Part shown: piece after piece, positions 11,392 through 23,379 of the stretch
How the letters are laid out: each line of letters begins with the position of its first letter
How positions within the stretch are numbered: position 1 is the first letter of the stretch
NCBI RefSeq assembly: GCF_001625195.1
Contig: NC_054391.1
Span: forward strand, 5,715,157 to 5,779,156
Length of the DNA: 64,000 nt
Source: Drechmeria coniospora
Lineage: Eukaryota > Ascomycota > Sordariomycetes > Hypocreales > Ophiocordycipitaceae
Direction: 5' to 3'
The notes under the pieces: model-generated
Told to the model about the DNA's origin: nothing
Seen by the model: the letters and a program-made list of their open reading frames with translations, nothing else
Databases searched by the model: none
Translations under genes and position numbers: made by a program

Positions 11392-12179
11392 AGTTGCGAA
11401 GAGCTCAGAGCAGAGATCGCGCCCAGATGTGAAATGCAGAGTCCGTCTGCGCGAGAGAAACTCGGAGCTCAAGATGGAATCGGAGACGGCTGGGACGTGT
11501 ACGGGCTGTAAACCTGACCGTCATGATCTTCGGCCACGGCCCCCGGCCTGCGCCAGGAACGAAACCGTCTCAATTTGTTTTTCCTTGCCGTAATGATACC
11601 ACAGTAGATGCGTCGCCACCTTCGACAGGAACCACGGTCCTGCCGGTTGTCGACAGAGCAGGGCAAAGAGAAATATTACCTTTCTCGCGACGCTCTGTCC
11701 GGACACTGACTAAGAAAAATATATTTGAAGAAGTGAGAAATTGCCGGTGGAGGTGCTGGATGGGAAGCCGAGGGATGAATGTGGAAAGCAGAAGCAGGAC
11801 AGTGGACGAAGGCGATGCGATGCGATGCGACGCCCAATATGATCAGAGAACTCTTTTACTCGAAATTGTAGACGGCGAGCAAGTGCTGTGTTGGAGAAAA
11901 CGAGGGTTGCCGTTCAGGTATTCGTGGAGGATTAATATACAGCACACGAGATGTCTGGAACTAGTCGTACGCACTATGCTGCAGATTTTACAATCTCAGA
12001 TTCGTGTCGTGATGATGGTAATGTCCATGGTAATGTCCAGGGTATACCGTCGAATCCACTCAAATGGTCCTGCCAAGAGAGCAGTTGTAATTGTAAATAG
12101 ATAGGTGCGCATTGCGCGTGTGCGCATGTAGGTATGCTTGCTTTGATTGCTACCTCGCTTCCACCCCAGATATCGTCAC
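11392..12179. other. Convergent intergenic region CRM1/SPB4
   Basis: This is the 3' flank of two convergent genes, with no supported coding sequence. It holds short direct repeats only: GATGC units near 11814-11830 and a doubled GGTAATGTCCA near 12018-12040. Confidence 0.55.
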
Positions 12180-14139
12180 CTAATCGGCAAAGCCCTCAAA
12201 CTCGTCACCTTTGGACGCAGCCGGCTTGGCTTGGTTCTTCTTCCTGATTTCGGCGAGCAGCTCGTCCAGCTCCATCTGCTTGACCTTTTCTTCCTCGGTC
12301 ATGGTCATCCTCTTTTCGGCCTCCCGCTTCTTCCGTCGCTTCTCGCGCCTTTCGACGCGCACCTCCTCCTGGCCCAGCTTGGAGCTCCAGGCCTCGTTCT
12401 GCTTTCGCTTTCTCTTCGCATCGGCGGCCTTGCTTTTCGTCTCACCTGACCTCTCGGCTTCGAGGGCCACCTGCCTCGCCGTTTCTTGCGCCTTGTCCTT
12501 GTACGCAAACGTGTCCCAGTCCATTTCTATCCCCAACGTCTTGTCACCTTCCCACCCCTTGAGCTCCGGCATCTTGGGCATGCGAAGAAGACCCCAGGCG
12601 TTGGCAAGATCTGCCCAGTTCAGGTCCGTGGCACGAAAGATCGACGTCGCCTGGTGGGCGCAGTAGCTTCGGACCCAGCTGACGAAGGCCTTCTGAGCCT
12701 TGTCATAGACGGCTCTATCCGCTCGGGCAAGTGTCCGGATCTTTTCCGTTGCCGCCTTGACGTCATGCTCCGAAACACGTATCTCTGGCTTCTGCAGCGG
12801 AATTATGGGAGTCTTGCGGACTTCCAGGAATCTGATGTAGTCCTCCTCCCTTCCGGGATGCAGCATCACCACGGCCAAGCCCTTCCGACCTGCTCTCCCG
12901 GCTCTTCCGCTGCGATGTATAAACACTTTTGGGTCCGACGGTGCATCAACCTGCACAACGAGGTCCACCTGGGGAATGTCGAGGCCTCGAGAGGCAAGGT
13001 CTGTTGTCAAAAGAATTGTGGAGGAAACCGAGGTCAAGAACTTTTGAAAATTCTTTTCGCGCACTTTCGCAGGATGCTTGCCGTGAAGCGGAATGACGGA
13101 AAAGCCAGAAGGAAGTAGCTGGGGTACGATGTGTTGGAAATAGTCGACGGCGGCGCACGTGGACAAGAAGATGATGCTCCGCTGTGGCCTGACGGGTAAC
13201 CGATCCAGAAGCTGTGATAAGGCGGGAAGTTTTTGGCTCGCCGGTGTGAGCATGTAAGCCATCTTGAGACTGGCAGGGGTTTTTCTGTCCTCGAGAATGC
13301 CGCCATCTTTCATCTTGACCCGCACTTCAATCTTTACGGGGTTTCGCAGGCCGACGCGGATGATTTCGCTCACAGCCTCGCTGACGCTTGCGCTGAACAA
13401 GCCGGTGCGCCTTTGCTTCGGCAATTGCGAGATGATTCTTTGTAGGTCCTGCTTGAAGCCAAGATCAAGCAGCCTGTCGGCTTCGTCGAGGACGAGCACC
13501 TCAAAGGAGGACTGGGGGCAGTGGACGTGCGGTGATGCCAGCAGCTCGACGAGTCGCCCGGGAGATGAGATGAGCAGGTTCGGACTATTTCGCAGGAAGA
13601 AGCTCAGGTCTTGCGCCGTTGTCGTGGTGCCTCCGACGAGCAGCTGCGGGATGACAACCGGTACGGAGGACGCAGGTCGCTGTTCGTCATCTTGGAGACA
13701 CGACAGCAGCTCGGCGGAGGGGGCGTGGAATTTTAGAAGGGACTGGAGAACGGTGTGTATTTGAGCGGCGAGCTCCCGCGTGGGCGAAACAATGATGGCG
13801 CCGACATGATGTCGTTTGGTCGGTGCGTCGACGGACAGCAACCTCTGGACGACGGGTATCAAGAAGGAGAGGGTCTTGCCGCTACCGGTTACGGCCTGCG
13901 TTGAGGATGGGCATCAGCATCACGCAGTACACGGCAGCGAGCTCGGGTGGGCGAAATCGACTCACCTCGACGACGACGTCCTTGTTGCCCAGGAACTGGG
14001 GCAAAGTGGCCGCCTGCACCGGGGTCATCTTGGCGAAGCCCATGGTCGACATGGCATCCAGGATCCATTCTGCGAGCGGTGGCGTCAGAGCGTCCCATGC
14101 TCTGGGGTCTCGTTTCGAAGCGACCTTTCCAGATGTCAT
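12180..14139 (-). CDS. SPB4: ATP-dependent rRNA helicase Spb4 (DEAD-box)
   Basis: Nucleolar DEAD-box helicase needed for maturation of pre-60S ribosomal particles. Exons are 14139..13966 and 13895..12180, giving 629 aa. The 70-nt GT-AG intron (13896..13965) falls just before motif I, so AVTGSGKT is restored by splicing. In order: Q-motif region ([13 protein letters not shown]), motif I, PTRELA, SSPGRL, DEAD ([13 protein letters not shown]), motif III as SAS (LFSASVSEA, usual for Spb4), [13 protein letters not shown] and [11 protein letters not shown]. An Spb4-type C-terminal extension follows ([10 protein letters not shown], then [12 protein letters not shown]), ending in a lysine-rich coiled tail. 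I chose the ATG at 14139 because [18 protein letters not shown] matches the family start; an upstream in-frame start would add about 23 unconserved residues. Confidence 0.95.
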
Positions 14140-15730
14140 GATGGGCGTGCTGCAACGGGTATAATACGCACCATCACCGCTCGACGACAAGTTGATGGAC
14201 GCAAGCAAAAGATACGGAAGAAATTATGTACAGTATCTTATCTTATCAGCACGTGTGCGGGCGGTGTACGGATGTCTAAGTATTACTGCACGGAGTACTG
14301 TTAAGTAATTACAGTATTGTAAGTACAGTACTTACAGTAAGTACATGCATGTACGGAGTATGGAGTACAAGTACTGTATACTTACTGTAGTGTACCTGTA
14401 CTGGCAGCGCCGAGTACAAGCCACTCACACTCCCGAACCAGGTGGCTGTGACCAGACTTTGGCGGGAGGCCTGCCGGGTCCGAAAATGCGGTAACCCAGC
14501 GCTGCTGGTCGCGTGAAAGGATACCACCTGACCAGGTCGGCACGTGTGAATCAGTAAGAGGCCAAGACAGCACTTTTATCCAGAGGTCCGTACTCGGGAC
14601 AAAGACGAATACCTCACCGTCACGAAGTGTGCTCACTACGTGCACGAGCACACTTGCTGTTGCATATTTCGTACCATGTACGGAGTACTCTGTGCTCTGT
14701 AATGCTTCGGACTTCTACTGTACTTATTTGCATGTACTTGTTCTCGGCGGTGACCAAGCACCAAGTACGGAGTACTTGCATTTAATTAGTGCCTAGTACT
14801 CACTAATACCCCATACAGGAACTTTTACCTAGTACCTAGTAGTATTACTTACTGTACTCCGTACAGCACTCCGTATTATTACTGCGCTCCGTTCGGCCAG
14901 TCAGTGCCATGTACATGTACGGAGCGCCAAAGCATCTTGGCTAGTTGGCGCCGAGTACAGTGTACCGAATGTGGCAGGCAAATTGCCTGCCACGCTCAGG
15001 TAGGTAGTACCTCCCACGGGAGCCGCTCGTAACAGGTGCCGTATGTAACGGTACCTTTGGCGATTTGCTTCCTGTGCCTGGAGGGTGTTGCTCGGCATGA
15101 CGGTCGATGGTACTAAAACGGACGGCGAGTGCTGCGTAAGTACTCCACGCATGTACAGCTACTTGCACATGCATACGTACGTGCACCTACTTGCATGTAT
15201 AGTCGTATTCGGTAGTACTTACTTACTTACACAAGTCTCCTCGCCGCCGTCATGACCGACTCGGCGTCGGCAAAATTCTCGTGCCCGGCTGGTTGGTCAC
15301 TTTCAGCTTTGCATCTCCCAACCGCATGATCACAATCTAGTGCAAAGGACCCTTCACTCCCTCCTCCTCCTTACTTACTCACTCACGCACGCACTCGCTC
15401 GCCGACCCTGCCCCCCCTCCCTGCGTCGCACCCCAAACGGCCCCTACTACCCTCGGTACGGTATTAATGCGGCAGGGGTGACGTCCCTCTGCTGCGACAT
15501 CTGTCAACACCATCACCCTGGATCCTCTCAAAGTGGTCGACAGCCTCACGACCATCCGACACGGCCACTTCCCCCTCTTCGACTCGTGCGATCCCTTGTC
15601 GGCGCGCCCCTCGCGCCGCGACAGACTTGTATTCCATTCGTGCCTATTCTGGCCCTCGGGCTTCGCATCCCTCCGTCGCCTCCTCGTCGGCACCATCCGC
15701 TGCCCGGCGCTGCCTCCCGTTTCCTTCGCC
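14140..15730. other. Intergenic SPB4/DGK1, GTAC-rich block plus CT-rich leader
   Basis: No gene is supported. From about 14220 to 15230 the sequence is dominated by GTAC-containing words, with TACGGAGTA/TACTCCGTA several times (for example near 14353, 14677, 14766 and 14857). From about 15350 to 15730 the + strand becomes C/T-rich, consistent with the DGK1 promoter and leader. Confidence 0.6.
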
Positions 15731-16948
15731 ATGTCGCTGCGACGCAAGTCTGGCGTTCCCGACACGCCCCGCGTCATCTCGCCGAGCCCGACGCCGTCGG
15801 AGCAGGACAGTCCCGAGTTCGGCGGGCTGACGACGCGCTCGGCGGCCGCGCGGAAGCGCATGTCGGCGTCGCAGCCGTTGGAGGAGCGTGGCTCCGAGGA
15901 TGAGGTCGACGGCGTGCCGGGGCTCCGAAGATCTCGGACGAGAAGCCGATCGCCGATGGACAGCCGACAGCTCTCGCGCATGACGCCCAGCCACTCCAGC
16001 CTGGCAACGAAGACGAAGACGAAGACGAAGGCGAAGGCGACGGCGACGGAGACGGCCAAGGGTGCGGCGGCGGCGGCGGCGAGCAACGGAAAGCTCGTTC
16101 CCTCCAACGGTCACCTGGCCCCTCCGCAGCCGACGTCGCTCCTGGGTTGGAGCTGGCGCGACTTCAGCCGCAGCCCAAGCCCTCTCGGCCTGATTCCCAT
16201 CCACAGACACTGGAGGACCTTTGTGCACAAGCACGAGGTCCCCCGCAAGGCGCTCCACGTCTCCATCGGCTTTTTCGTCGTCTGGCTGTACGTGGCCGGC
16301 ACGCAGACGAGTTCGGTGCCGCCGTACCTGATGGCGGCCCTGATCCCCATCGCCACGACCGACTGGCTGCGACACCGGTACGAGTCGGTCAACCGGCTGT
16401 ACGTCAAGCTCCTGGGCGCGCTGATGCGCGAGAGTGAATACTCGGGCTGGAACGGCGTCATCTTCTACCTCCTGGGCGCCTGGATCGTCCTCTACTCCTT
16501 CCCCAAGGACGTCGGCGTCATGAGCGTCCTGCTCCTCAGCTGGTGCGACACGGCGGCGAGCACCTTTGGACGCCTCTGGGGACGATACACGCCCAGGCTC
16601 CGGCGCGGAAAGTCTCTGGCCGGCTCCTTTGCCGCCTTCCTCGTCGGCGTCGCCACCTCGTACTTTTTCTACGGCTGGCTCGTCCCGACGCTGGGGCCGA
16701 TGCCGGGCGACGAGAAGTTCATGTTCACCGGTGCTCTGTCGCTGCCGCGCGCCTTGACGGATGCCATGGGCCTTTCGCACGACTCGGCCTCCGTTACGGG
16801 CGCGCTGGCCCTCGGCATGGTGAGCCTCTGGTCTGGCTTCGTCGCCTCGGCCAGCGAGGTGGTGGACATTTTCGGCTGGGACGACAACCTGACCATCCCC
16901 GTCCTCAGCGGCATCGGCATCTGGGGATTCCTAAAGGTCCTCGGCTAG
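15731..16948 (+). CDS. DGK1: CTP-dependent diacylglycerol kinase (Dgk1-type, ER/nuclear membrane)
   Basis: Phosphorylates diacylglycerol to phosphatidate using CTP, opposing the lipin phosphatase Pah1 in the endoplasmic reticulum and nuclear envelope. Single exon, 405 aa. The first ~155 residues are disordered, rich in Ser/Arg/Thr and alanine. The CTP-transferase domain begins at VPRKALHVSIGFF and continues through LLGALMRESEYSGWNGVIFYLLGA, LLLSWCDTAASTFGR and RGKSLAGSFAAFLVG, ending with VASASEVVDIFGWDDNLTIPVLSG. These match yeast Dgk1 motif for motif. Several hydrophobic segments suggest a polytopic membrane protein. The ATG at 15731 gives a plausible MSLRRKSG start; the frame is open further upstream but that part is CT-rich leader. 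Divergent from SPB4. Confidence 0.93.
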   Translation: MSLRRKSGVPDTPRVISPSPTPSEQDSPEFGGLTTRSAAARKRMSASQPLEERGSEDEVDGVPGLRRSRTRSRSPMDSRQLSRMTPSHSSLATKTKTKTKAKATATETAKGAAAAAASNGKLVPSNGHLAPPQPTSLLGWSWRDFSRSPSPLGLIPIHRHWRTFVHKHEVPRKALHVSIGFFVVWLYVAGTQTSSVPPYLMAALIPIATTDWLRHRYESVNRLYVKLLGALMRESEYSGWNGVIFYLLGAWIVLYSFPKDVGVMSVLLLSWCDTAASTFGRLWGRYTPRLRRGKSLAGSFAAFLVGVATSYFFYGWLVPTLGPMPGDEKFMFTGALSLPRALTDAMGLSHDSASVTGALALGMVSLWSGFVASASEVVDIFGWDDNLTIPVLSGIGIWGFLKVLG

Positions 16949-19900
16949 GCCCCGGATCGGACCGGTCGATGAGCCGTTTGTCGCCAGGAGCGGATGGCAT
17001 CCACCTAGGCCGAGGTCGACGGTCGGAACGCATCGCTGGCGTTGGGCACGATTGTTGCATCTTTTTTTTTCGGTTTTTGGAGCGAGTCGTTTTGATGTAT
17101 CGACGACGACGACGGAGACTATGGACGGTTCATTCGGGCGAGGGGACGTGCGAGAGGCGGTGGACGAATGCTCATGTCTCGGTAGGCGGGCGGATGGGAT
17201 TCCGGCCACGGCCTGGTGACGACGGAAGACGCGAGCGACTGCCTATTGGTACCTAGTTTTGTTTGTGCCTGCAGAGCATCCTAATGCACGACTATCATGG
17301 CTCCAAGGTCGATATGATACCACGATGATGGGTATCGTCACGCATGCATGGCAACGCAGCCGTGCTAGGCACCAGTCTTTCGCGGTGTCCGCGGCACCTC
17401 ATACCTACCTGGTACCTTCATATTCTTTCTACTCCGTAGTCGTAGTGGCAATGTCTCTGGTCGGTAGCTCGTCGTGCGCGGAGGTGCTCGTCGTGTACCA
17501 ATGCAGCAACCAGTCATGCACGACGAATCCGTCGTATGACAAGCTGGTCCCATCATCCCCAGCCCGTCGGCCATGCCGCACAGGAGGTAGAAGCGTGGGC
17601 CTGCATGTAGTCGTTACCGAGTACGGGCTCGAGCTAGAGACATGGCGCATTGTTTGCCCTCTGCGCTCATTGGAGGAGGCGTGTGCATGCTGCGACGTCG
17701 TGCATGCATGCGTGCCTCATGCTCACCGTCTTTACAACCAGCTGCGGCCAGACTTCGTTCGCAGGGTGCCCAGGTAGGCACCACACTCAGGTGATGGTCC
17801 GAGGTGCCCTCTTCCGTAACATGTACATCCCGATAGGGATCTGCTGTACTCTTTGTTTCTCCACGTTCCCAAGGTGGTGGTAGCGTTGGACTCATTGACT
17901 CGGTACTCCTGCCAGTCGAATACCAGCTGAAGACGCCGTTCCAGTGCAAGCAAGCACTGCCACGAGTGCGAGTGCACAAATTGGCCTTTTACATTTCACC
18001 TTCATGACATCGTAGACACGTGCCCCTAGACGAGCATTGCAGGTAGCGGCACGACAGATGTAGGTGAGAAATAATATCTGCCGACTCGCTTGTAGCAGAG
18101 GACTTACCCGGTAGCGGGTTCGGGGACCTGTCGATCCAGCATCGTCAAAAGGACAATGGTCAAGCAAAACGTAGTTCGCCGGGATCGAAGCCGAACTGCG
18201 GTACCGTACGGCTGCATTGCCGGGCGATTCTTCTGCCTCGCTCCCGAACGTTTGGTTCCGTCGGAAATCTGTGGCGACGATGCGAACGGGGCAGCAATAC
18301 CCTCGCGTGCCTCCATGGTACATTCGGTACACCCAGGCGCTTACGTGATGGTCGTTTGTTGGTCGAGACCATCCATCTCGCGGTCGAGGATATCGACCTT
18401 CCTCTGTCGGGTGAAGGGCATATGTTGGATGCGTGTGTTGGATGCGTGTGTTGGGCAATATTGTCGTGTTGGGTAAATGGCGGCATGAGGTCGTCAACCT
18501 GCGTATGGCTATCGGTGTAAGTGTACTCTGTACTCCATACACGCTGTAATACTGTTACAGTGCCAGGTACCGAGTACCAGAATGCGATATCACAATGCTC
18601 GCCCACACAGGCCGGTACGTCTACGATGCGTGTTGGCTACATGGACAAATCGCTTGTGGGCAGGTAAGTAGGTGATGCCTCGTTCCTTCCCGTACACGTA
18701 CAAGAAATTACAAGTGTAGGTGTATTTGTACATACATGTACGGTACCTCATCGATGGGTACCCAACGAGCAGTATCATCCATAGCGAAACGCTCGTCTCA
18801 TTCTGGCCTGCCTCGTATATTCGCGTACCGGTACGGACGTGTACAGTACAGTATTATTACAGTATTATCTATTCCATTTAATACCTACTGTACGGCGTAG
18901 TCGTGATACTGTGCACTCTGGCCTGCAACACCTGGACAACGCATCACCAAGACGTCGCATCACCAGTCACAAAGCACGCCTCGCCATGACCACCATCAAC
19001 CTCCATCGTTACCACGACCCGCATCTCGCGCGCTGCCGCGGAACTGCCCGACCGCCCCTGTCCGCTGCACGCCTGCCCGACGATGACGAAGAAAAGCACG
19101 TCTTACTACGCAGGGACGCCCTCGTCCACTCACCACTCACCCACTCACCCACGCATCACGCTCCGGTTCCCTTTCTCGCCATCCCATACCATCGAACTCC
19201 ATCGAATCCTCGTTTGCGTCGTCTGCCCTTCCTCGCGCGACCGGACGGGCAGCAGCCGCATGTTGGCACGTCAAACCAGCGTCTGGGCACCGCCTGTGGG
19301 CGTGGCAGCCCACGCACCCAGCAGCCATGTGGCATGCCAGACAGACCACCCCCCCCTCTCGGCTCCCCCCTCTGCTAACCCCCCCATCTACCGCACCCTC
19401 CGCTCCACCGCTCCGCAAGCGTGCAAGCACAGCTGTCCCATCCCTGTACTTACTTTTCCGATGGAAGCATTCGAAGCGGAACCAGAACGGTCGTTGTCGT
19501 CTCTACAGATCAACCAACCCATCGATTCGTGCTCGTTACCCTACGTCGGTGCTACGTAGGTGCTACCGCCAGCGATGCGAGCCGTTGACCTGTAGGCGAA
19601 CTACCGCCTTCACGTTGCAGTGGCTGGAGCCGTGCAAGAGGAAACAGGAATACCTGCTGGCTTTGGCCACTTCTGTCCCACCCCGTGGCATGCCATCAGT
19701 CTGTCGGCCCCCGATATCCCCAAAAGGCCGACCGGCCAAGAGCGCCCGTCCGTCTGTCTCTCCGCCTTTTCGCCTCGAGGGTGTTGACCTGTCACGGACT
19801 GGTTCCAAGGGCTTAGTGCCGCCCAGGGCACCACCACCGTCGCCTTAGGTTCCCATGCCGCCCACCATGAGTCCAAGCCAACACTTGGACCTTACGACCA

Positions 19901-20886
19901 GCGCTCATGAGTTCCAGCTACGACTTGACTGAGCTCCCGGCCCCCGCAGAATTCATTACTGTACTTACATGTCGGTCGACAGCTCTCGTCCATCAAATCA
20001 ACCGTCCTCCAAATCCACCCACACACGCCCACCCCCACGCCTCGACCTTTTTTTCTTGGACATTTCTCGGCACGTTCAGGCAGAGTCAGGCGATTGGCTT
20101 CATCTTTCTCGCGGCCAACGGTGCTCGCCCACACCCCCAAAGACCTCTCGTTATGTTGTCTTGTATTCAGTGGCGACGCTGACTGGTTGACAATGCGAGG
20201 GTCCCACGTTGCCTGATGTCCGCTACCCCTCCCCCCCTTTCGTCCTTTAGCCGTGCGATGGACCGTGGATTCTTTTCTGCCTCGAGGTTCATGAGGTTGG
20301 CTCAACGCTACATCATACCAAACCAGATATCAACTTGGAAGTTGCTTTCCCAACTAGACTAGCCTCCATCGCTCCACCGCCGCCGCCCCGGTCGGACTCT
20401 TGTCGGCCCACACCTGCAGGCCGCCATGATGGTCTCGTCCGCTGCCCACGACGACGTCGTCATCACATCCTCGTTCGCCGTCATTGTCTGAAGCGGGGTC
20501 GTCGACAATGGCCTCGGCGAATGGAGAAGGCATATGTAATCCCTAGATATAAGCATATCGACAGGGGGGGGCGTGCTGGGAGCAGTATAAAAAGCTCGCC
20601 TCGTCACCCTCTTCAGTCTGATGCCTTCCTCCTCCTTCTCTTTCCTTTTCTTCTCATCCAGAGCCTCTGCTTAGGGTACCCGAGCACTCCAAACCGATGC
20701 TGGGACTCGTCACCAACATCACACCACCCTGTACCTTGCCCTTCTCCTGTACCGTTCACGTCTGCTGTCGCATCATCGCCGGTCCTTGCAAGATACCTCC
20801 TCGATATACTGGAGACGATCCTTTCATCAACCCTTCACAAAATCCACCGCCGTCGTTTCTCTGCTTGTCCTGATCCGGTCGATACA
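16949..20886. other. Gene-free 3.9-kb stretch between DGK1 and KXD1
   Basis: I see no open frame with recognisable protein on either strand; candidates are short, Arg/Pro/Thr-rich and lack conserved motifs. Near 17685-17715 there are overlapping GCATGC/CATGCATG words. At 18510-18900 there is a weaker GTAC-rich patch. At 18425-18455 a 13-base unit (TTGGATGCGTGTG) is doubled. The final 550 bases are C/T-rich and include a TATA box, so they are probably the KXD1 promoter and leader. Confidence 0.5.
20586..20593 (+). promoter_or_regulatory. TATA box upstream of KXD1
   Basis: TATAAAAA preceded by GCAG lies 294 bases upstream of the KXD1 start codon, followed by a long C/T-rich stretch that would be the 5' UTR. 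This is a canonical TATA element by sequence; its use is inferred. Confidence 0.5.
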
Positions 20887-21641
20887 ATGTCTGGCCCGTA
20901 CTCGGCCGTGTCCTACTACACCATGCCCATGGCTGTACCCTCCAAACCGAATCAGTACCCTGCCTACAGCCAATACTCCATCTCCCCCCCCGAATGCGAG
21001 GACTCGGTGAGCTCGGGATCCGGGGCGCCGCCCTCCTACACGTGCAGCGGATACTCGGTCACGTCGGCCAGCTGCGTCGGCCACTCCGGAACCGACTATG
21101 ACAGCACTCGTTCGGCGAGCGGCCTTGATTTTCAAGAGTACATGCAGGACCGAATCGCCAACTCGTTCGACCCGATTCCGTTGGATCGTAGCATCGCAGT
21201 CCAAGCACAAACGTGAGCCGCACCCTTTTTTGTCGAGAAATGATTCTCGGCTAACGAGCGCGACTTTGCAGTTCAGGCAAGCTCAACGCCAAGCATCGCG
21301 AGCTTGTCGAGTTGCAGAAACAGGCCCAGGCTCGTCTCGCAAAAACCCGTGAGCGCTTCCAGGAGGGAATGCGCGATGCTCGAGAGGTGCGCGGAGATTT
21401 GGAATGGACGCAGAAGAAAGTTTCGTGAGTCCGAGTCTCCTCCCGCAGATGCAACTTCCACCACCAAGGCTGCCCCAGGCTGGCCCACTCCGGTGATGCT
21501 TGGACGCCATGGAGATGCTGTCGATCGCACAGGCCGAGCTGACTGTCCATCTCTTGCAGAGCGCTCCAATCGAAAGCCGCTCGCAAGTACCCGAAGGAGT
21601 ACGCCAAAGCTCGTGCGCGATACCCATCGCCCGAGTATTGA
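20887..21641 (+). CDS. KXD1: KxDL-domain protein (KXD1, BLOC-1-related)
   Basis: Member of the KXD1 family, a subunit of the BLOC-1-like complex that acts at endosomes. Exons are 20887..21212, 21272..21424 and 21560..21641, giving 186 aa. The N-terminal ~90 residues are low complexity, rich in Tyr, Ser and Pro. The C-terminal half is a predicted coiled coil: SGKLNAKHRELVELQ, RLAKTRERFQEGMRDA, then REVRGDLEWTQKKV and KYPKEYAKARARY. This aligns with the yeast Kxd1 stretch containing KIKRDLETSRKNI. The KxDL core is degenerate (RGDL). Both introns are GT-AG and splice in phase 2. An in-frame ATG exists at 20521 but lies in leader-like sequence upstream of the TATA box, so I reject it. Confidence 0.82.
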
Positions 21642-22788
21642 AGTTTGCTCAACATCGTCGACAGCCACGGTGCTTGCCGTCGTGTCCATGATTTTCCATT
21701 TATTTCAACGGTAAATTGGTGTATTTTGAAAACGGCCAAAAAGAGGTGTGTCGATATCGGCGTTGCACGAGGCATTCCCTCTTCCTCAAACCCATTTTGG
21801 GCAACATTTTTATTTCTTTCCTATTCACAACGCAAAGCGCGCAACGCCGTCGGCGTATGCATACAAAAATGTACTTGGACCGGATGACGTTGAGCCCGGG
21901 GCGCCAATGTCGCATTGCAGCGGATCGAGATCGGCAGCCGCATTGTCGGCTCCTCCGGCTGGCCGGCAGGAATCAAGCGGCCGATCGATCCAGGGGCAAT
22001 GCCGTAGCTGCTGGTATCGGTGCGGGTATTTCACGAGAAGACGACTGATGATTGGATAGCTTGGGATGACCCGGAGAAGCATGAATGCGCCTCCTTCATT
22101 GCGTCTGCGGGTGCAGGGGGACAGGACTGGTTCAAGGGGCTATATTTGCGCCGGTGCCTAGGCTGCAGGGGACCATGTCCGGTTGAGATGCGGCGCGAGC
22201 CGTCCTCTGCCTACCAGAATGGGTCCATACGAGTGCACTCGCCGAACGAGGTGGTGAGAGGAGCGGGACTGGTTTTCGTCTGGGCGTGTTTCGCCCTACT
22301 CGGAACGACACATGGCTTCTTTTGGCATGGGGTTGACGGGAAAGGCCCAGGTGCTACTCGATTCTGTACTTGTGCAGCTTTGTGGCAGCATTCGATAGGA
22401 TGCCTGTCGAGACGTCTTGCTTGCCACTTGCATAGGGTGACCCATCCATATGCGCAATCGTACGTGGGCCAGAAAGCCACCAAGAGGTGGGATCCTCGTC
22501 TCGTCGTGGGCGTAATAAGGGGAAACGTCGTGTTTCATGCATCCAAACGTGAGGCGTGCCAAATCATGTGATACCGACCAGCACAGACGCGGGCCTTTCG
22601 TGGTCGAGGTGCCGATGCATGAAGGCGGATGGGCAAGAGGAGCACGTCGGGCGTTGCCATCACGTGAGGCCCCATCCATGTCGACTGCGCTTCGCTTGCA
22701 CTTTGTTGGCCCTTGGGATCCAAGACGGATGGCATTTCCAGCACGGGGCTGCAGGGTGCATGGACAAGCGTACAACCGAAACGTCCAC
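21642..22788. other. Intergenic KXD1 to conserved protein
   Basis: Convergent 3' flanks. An AT-rich stretch near 21700-21850 could be the KXD1 3' end. The remainder has no supported gene. Confidence 0.5.
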
Positions 22789-23379
22789 TCATGTCGCGGC
22801 GACAGCCGATGCCGGCTGTCTTTGCGCAGGGAGCCAGGTGCCTCTGGGGTGCACACCTCTCGCCTTCTCGAGGCGCTCCCAGGGATTTTCGTTTGACGAT
22901 GGGTCGTAGTAGCCTTCGTACCAGTGCTCGCCGGACGCATCGTCGTGGTGATGGCGCTGGCGATGGTTGTGGCGGTGATTGTGGCGATGGTGGTGCTGTA
23001 GCTGGCCCTGATCTCCCGATGGGCTGGGAGGGGATCCGACGAAGCCAGTTCCTGGGGCCGGACGCTCAGGCAAACCGGCAGGGCGAGCGGCTTTGCTCGA
23101 GGAGTCGGCCTCCCGGGTCGAGGAGGGAGCATCACTGCCGGCATCGCCGACGTGGCTCGGGTCGCCGAGGGGAATCTCGTTGACATTTACTTCCAATCGA
23201 TTCGCAGCGCTCAGAGGAGCAGAATTTGGGTGCTGTCGGGTCCCATGCAGCGGCGCCGCGTCCGTAGCAGCGTCGGCGAGAGGGTTGTACCTGCGCTTCT
23301 TTTGTAGATGGTCTTGGGCGCCAAAGGTCGAGAAGCCCAGCATCTGGGCCATGGCGTCGTCGTCGGCGGCTGGATCCAT
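22789..23379 (-). CDS. Conserved fungal protein of unknown function (His-rich centre)
   Basis: 196 aa in one exon from the ATG at 23379. I do not recognise a named family, but the ends look like those of uncharacterised proteins shared by filamentous fungi: N-terminal DDDAMAQMLGFSTFGAQ followed by KKRRYNPLADAA, and C-terminal WYEGYYDPSSNENPWERLE. Between them is a disordered, Ser/Pro-rich linker and a stretch with about a dozen His alternating with Arg/Asn (residues ~125-150). No transmembrane segment or signal peptide. The conserved N-terminal patch and basic KKRRY suggest a nuclear protein with short binding motifs; that is inference. The stop at 22789 follows an unconserved Ala-rich tail. 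Confidence 0.68.
   Translation of the reverse strand: MDPAADDDAMAQMLGFSTFGAQDHLQKKRRYNPLADAATDAAPLHGTRQHPNSAPLSAANRLEVNVNEIPLGDPSHVGDAGSDAPSSTREADSSSKAARPAGLPERPAPGTGFVGSPPSPSGDQGQLQHHHRHNHRHNHRQRHHHDDASGEHWYEGYYDPSSNENPWERLEKARGVHPRGTWLPAQRQPASAVAAT

Noticed and set aside
15644..16780. 378-codon minus-strand frame opposite DGK1
   Set aside because: Antisense shadow of DGK1, with low-complexity Arg-rich translation.
20521..20886. N-terminal extension of KXD1 from an upstream ATG
   Set aside because: It lies upstream of the TATA box and in C/T-rich leader, and the translation is Arg/Pro-rich and unlike the family.
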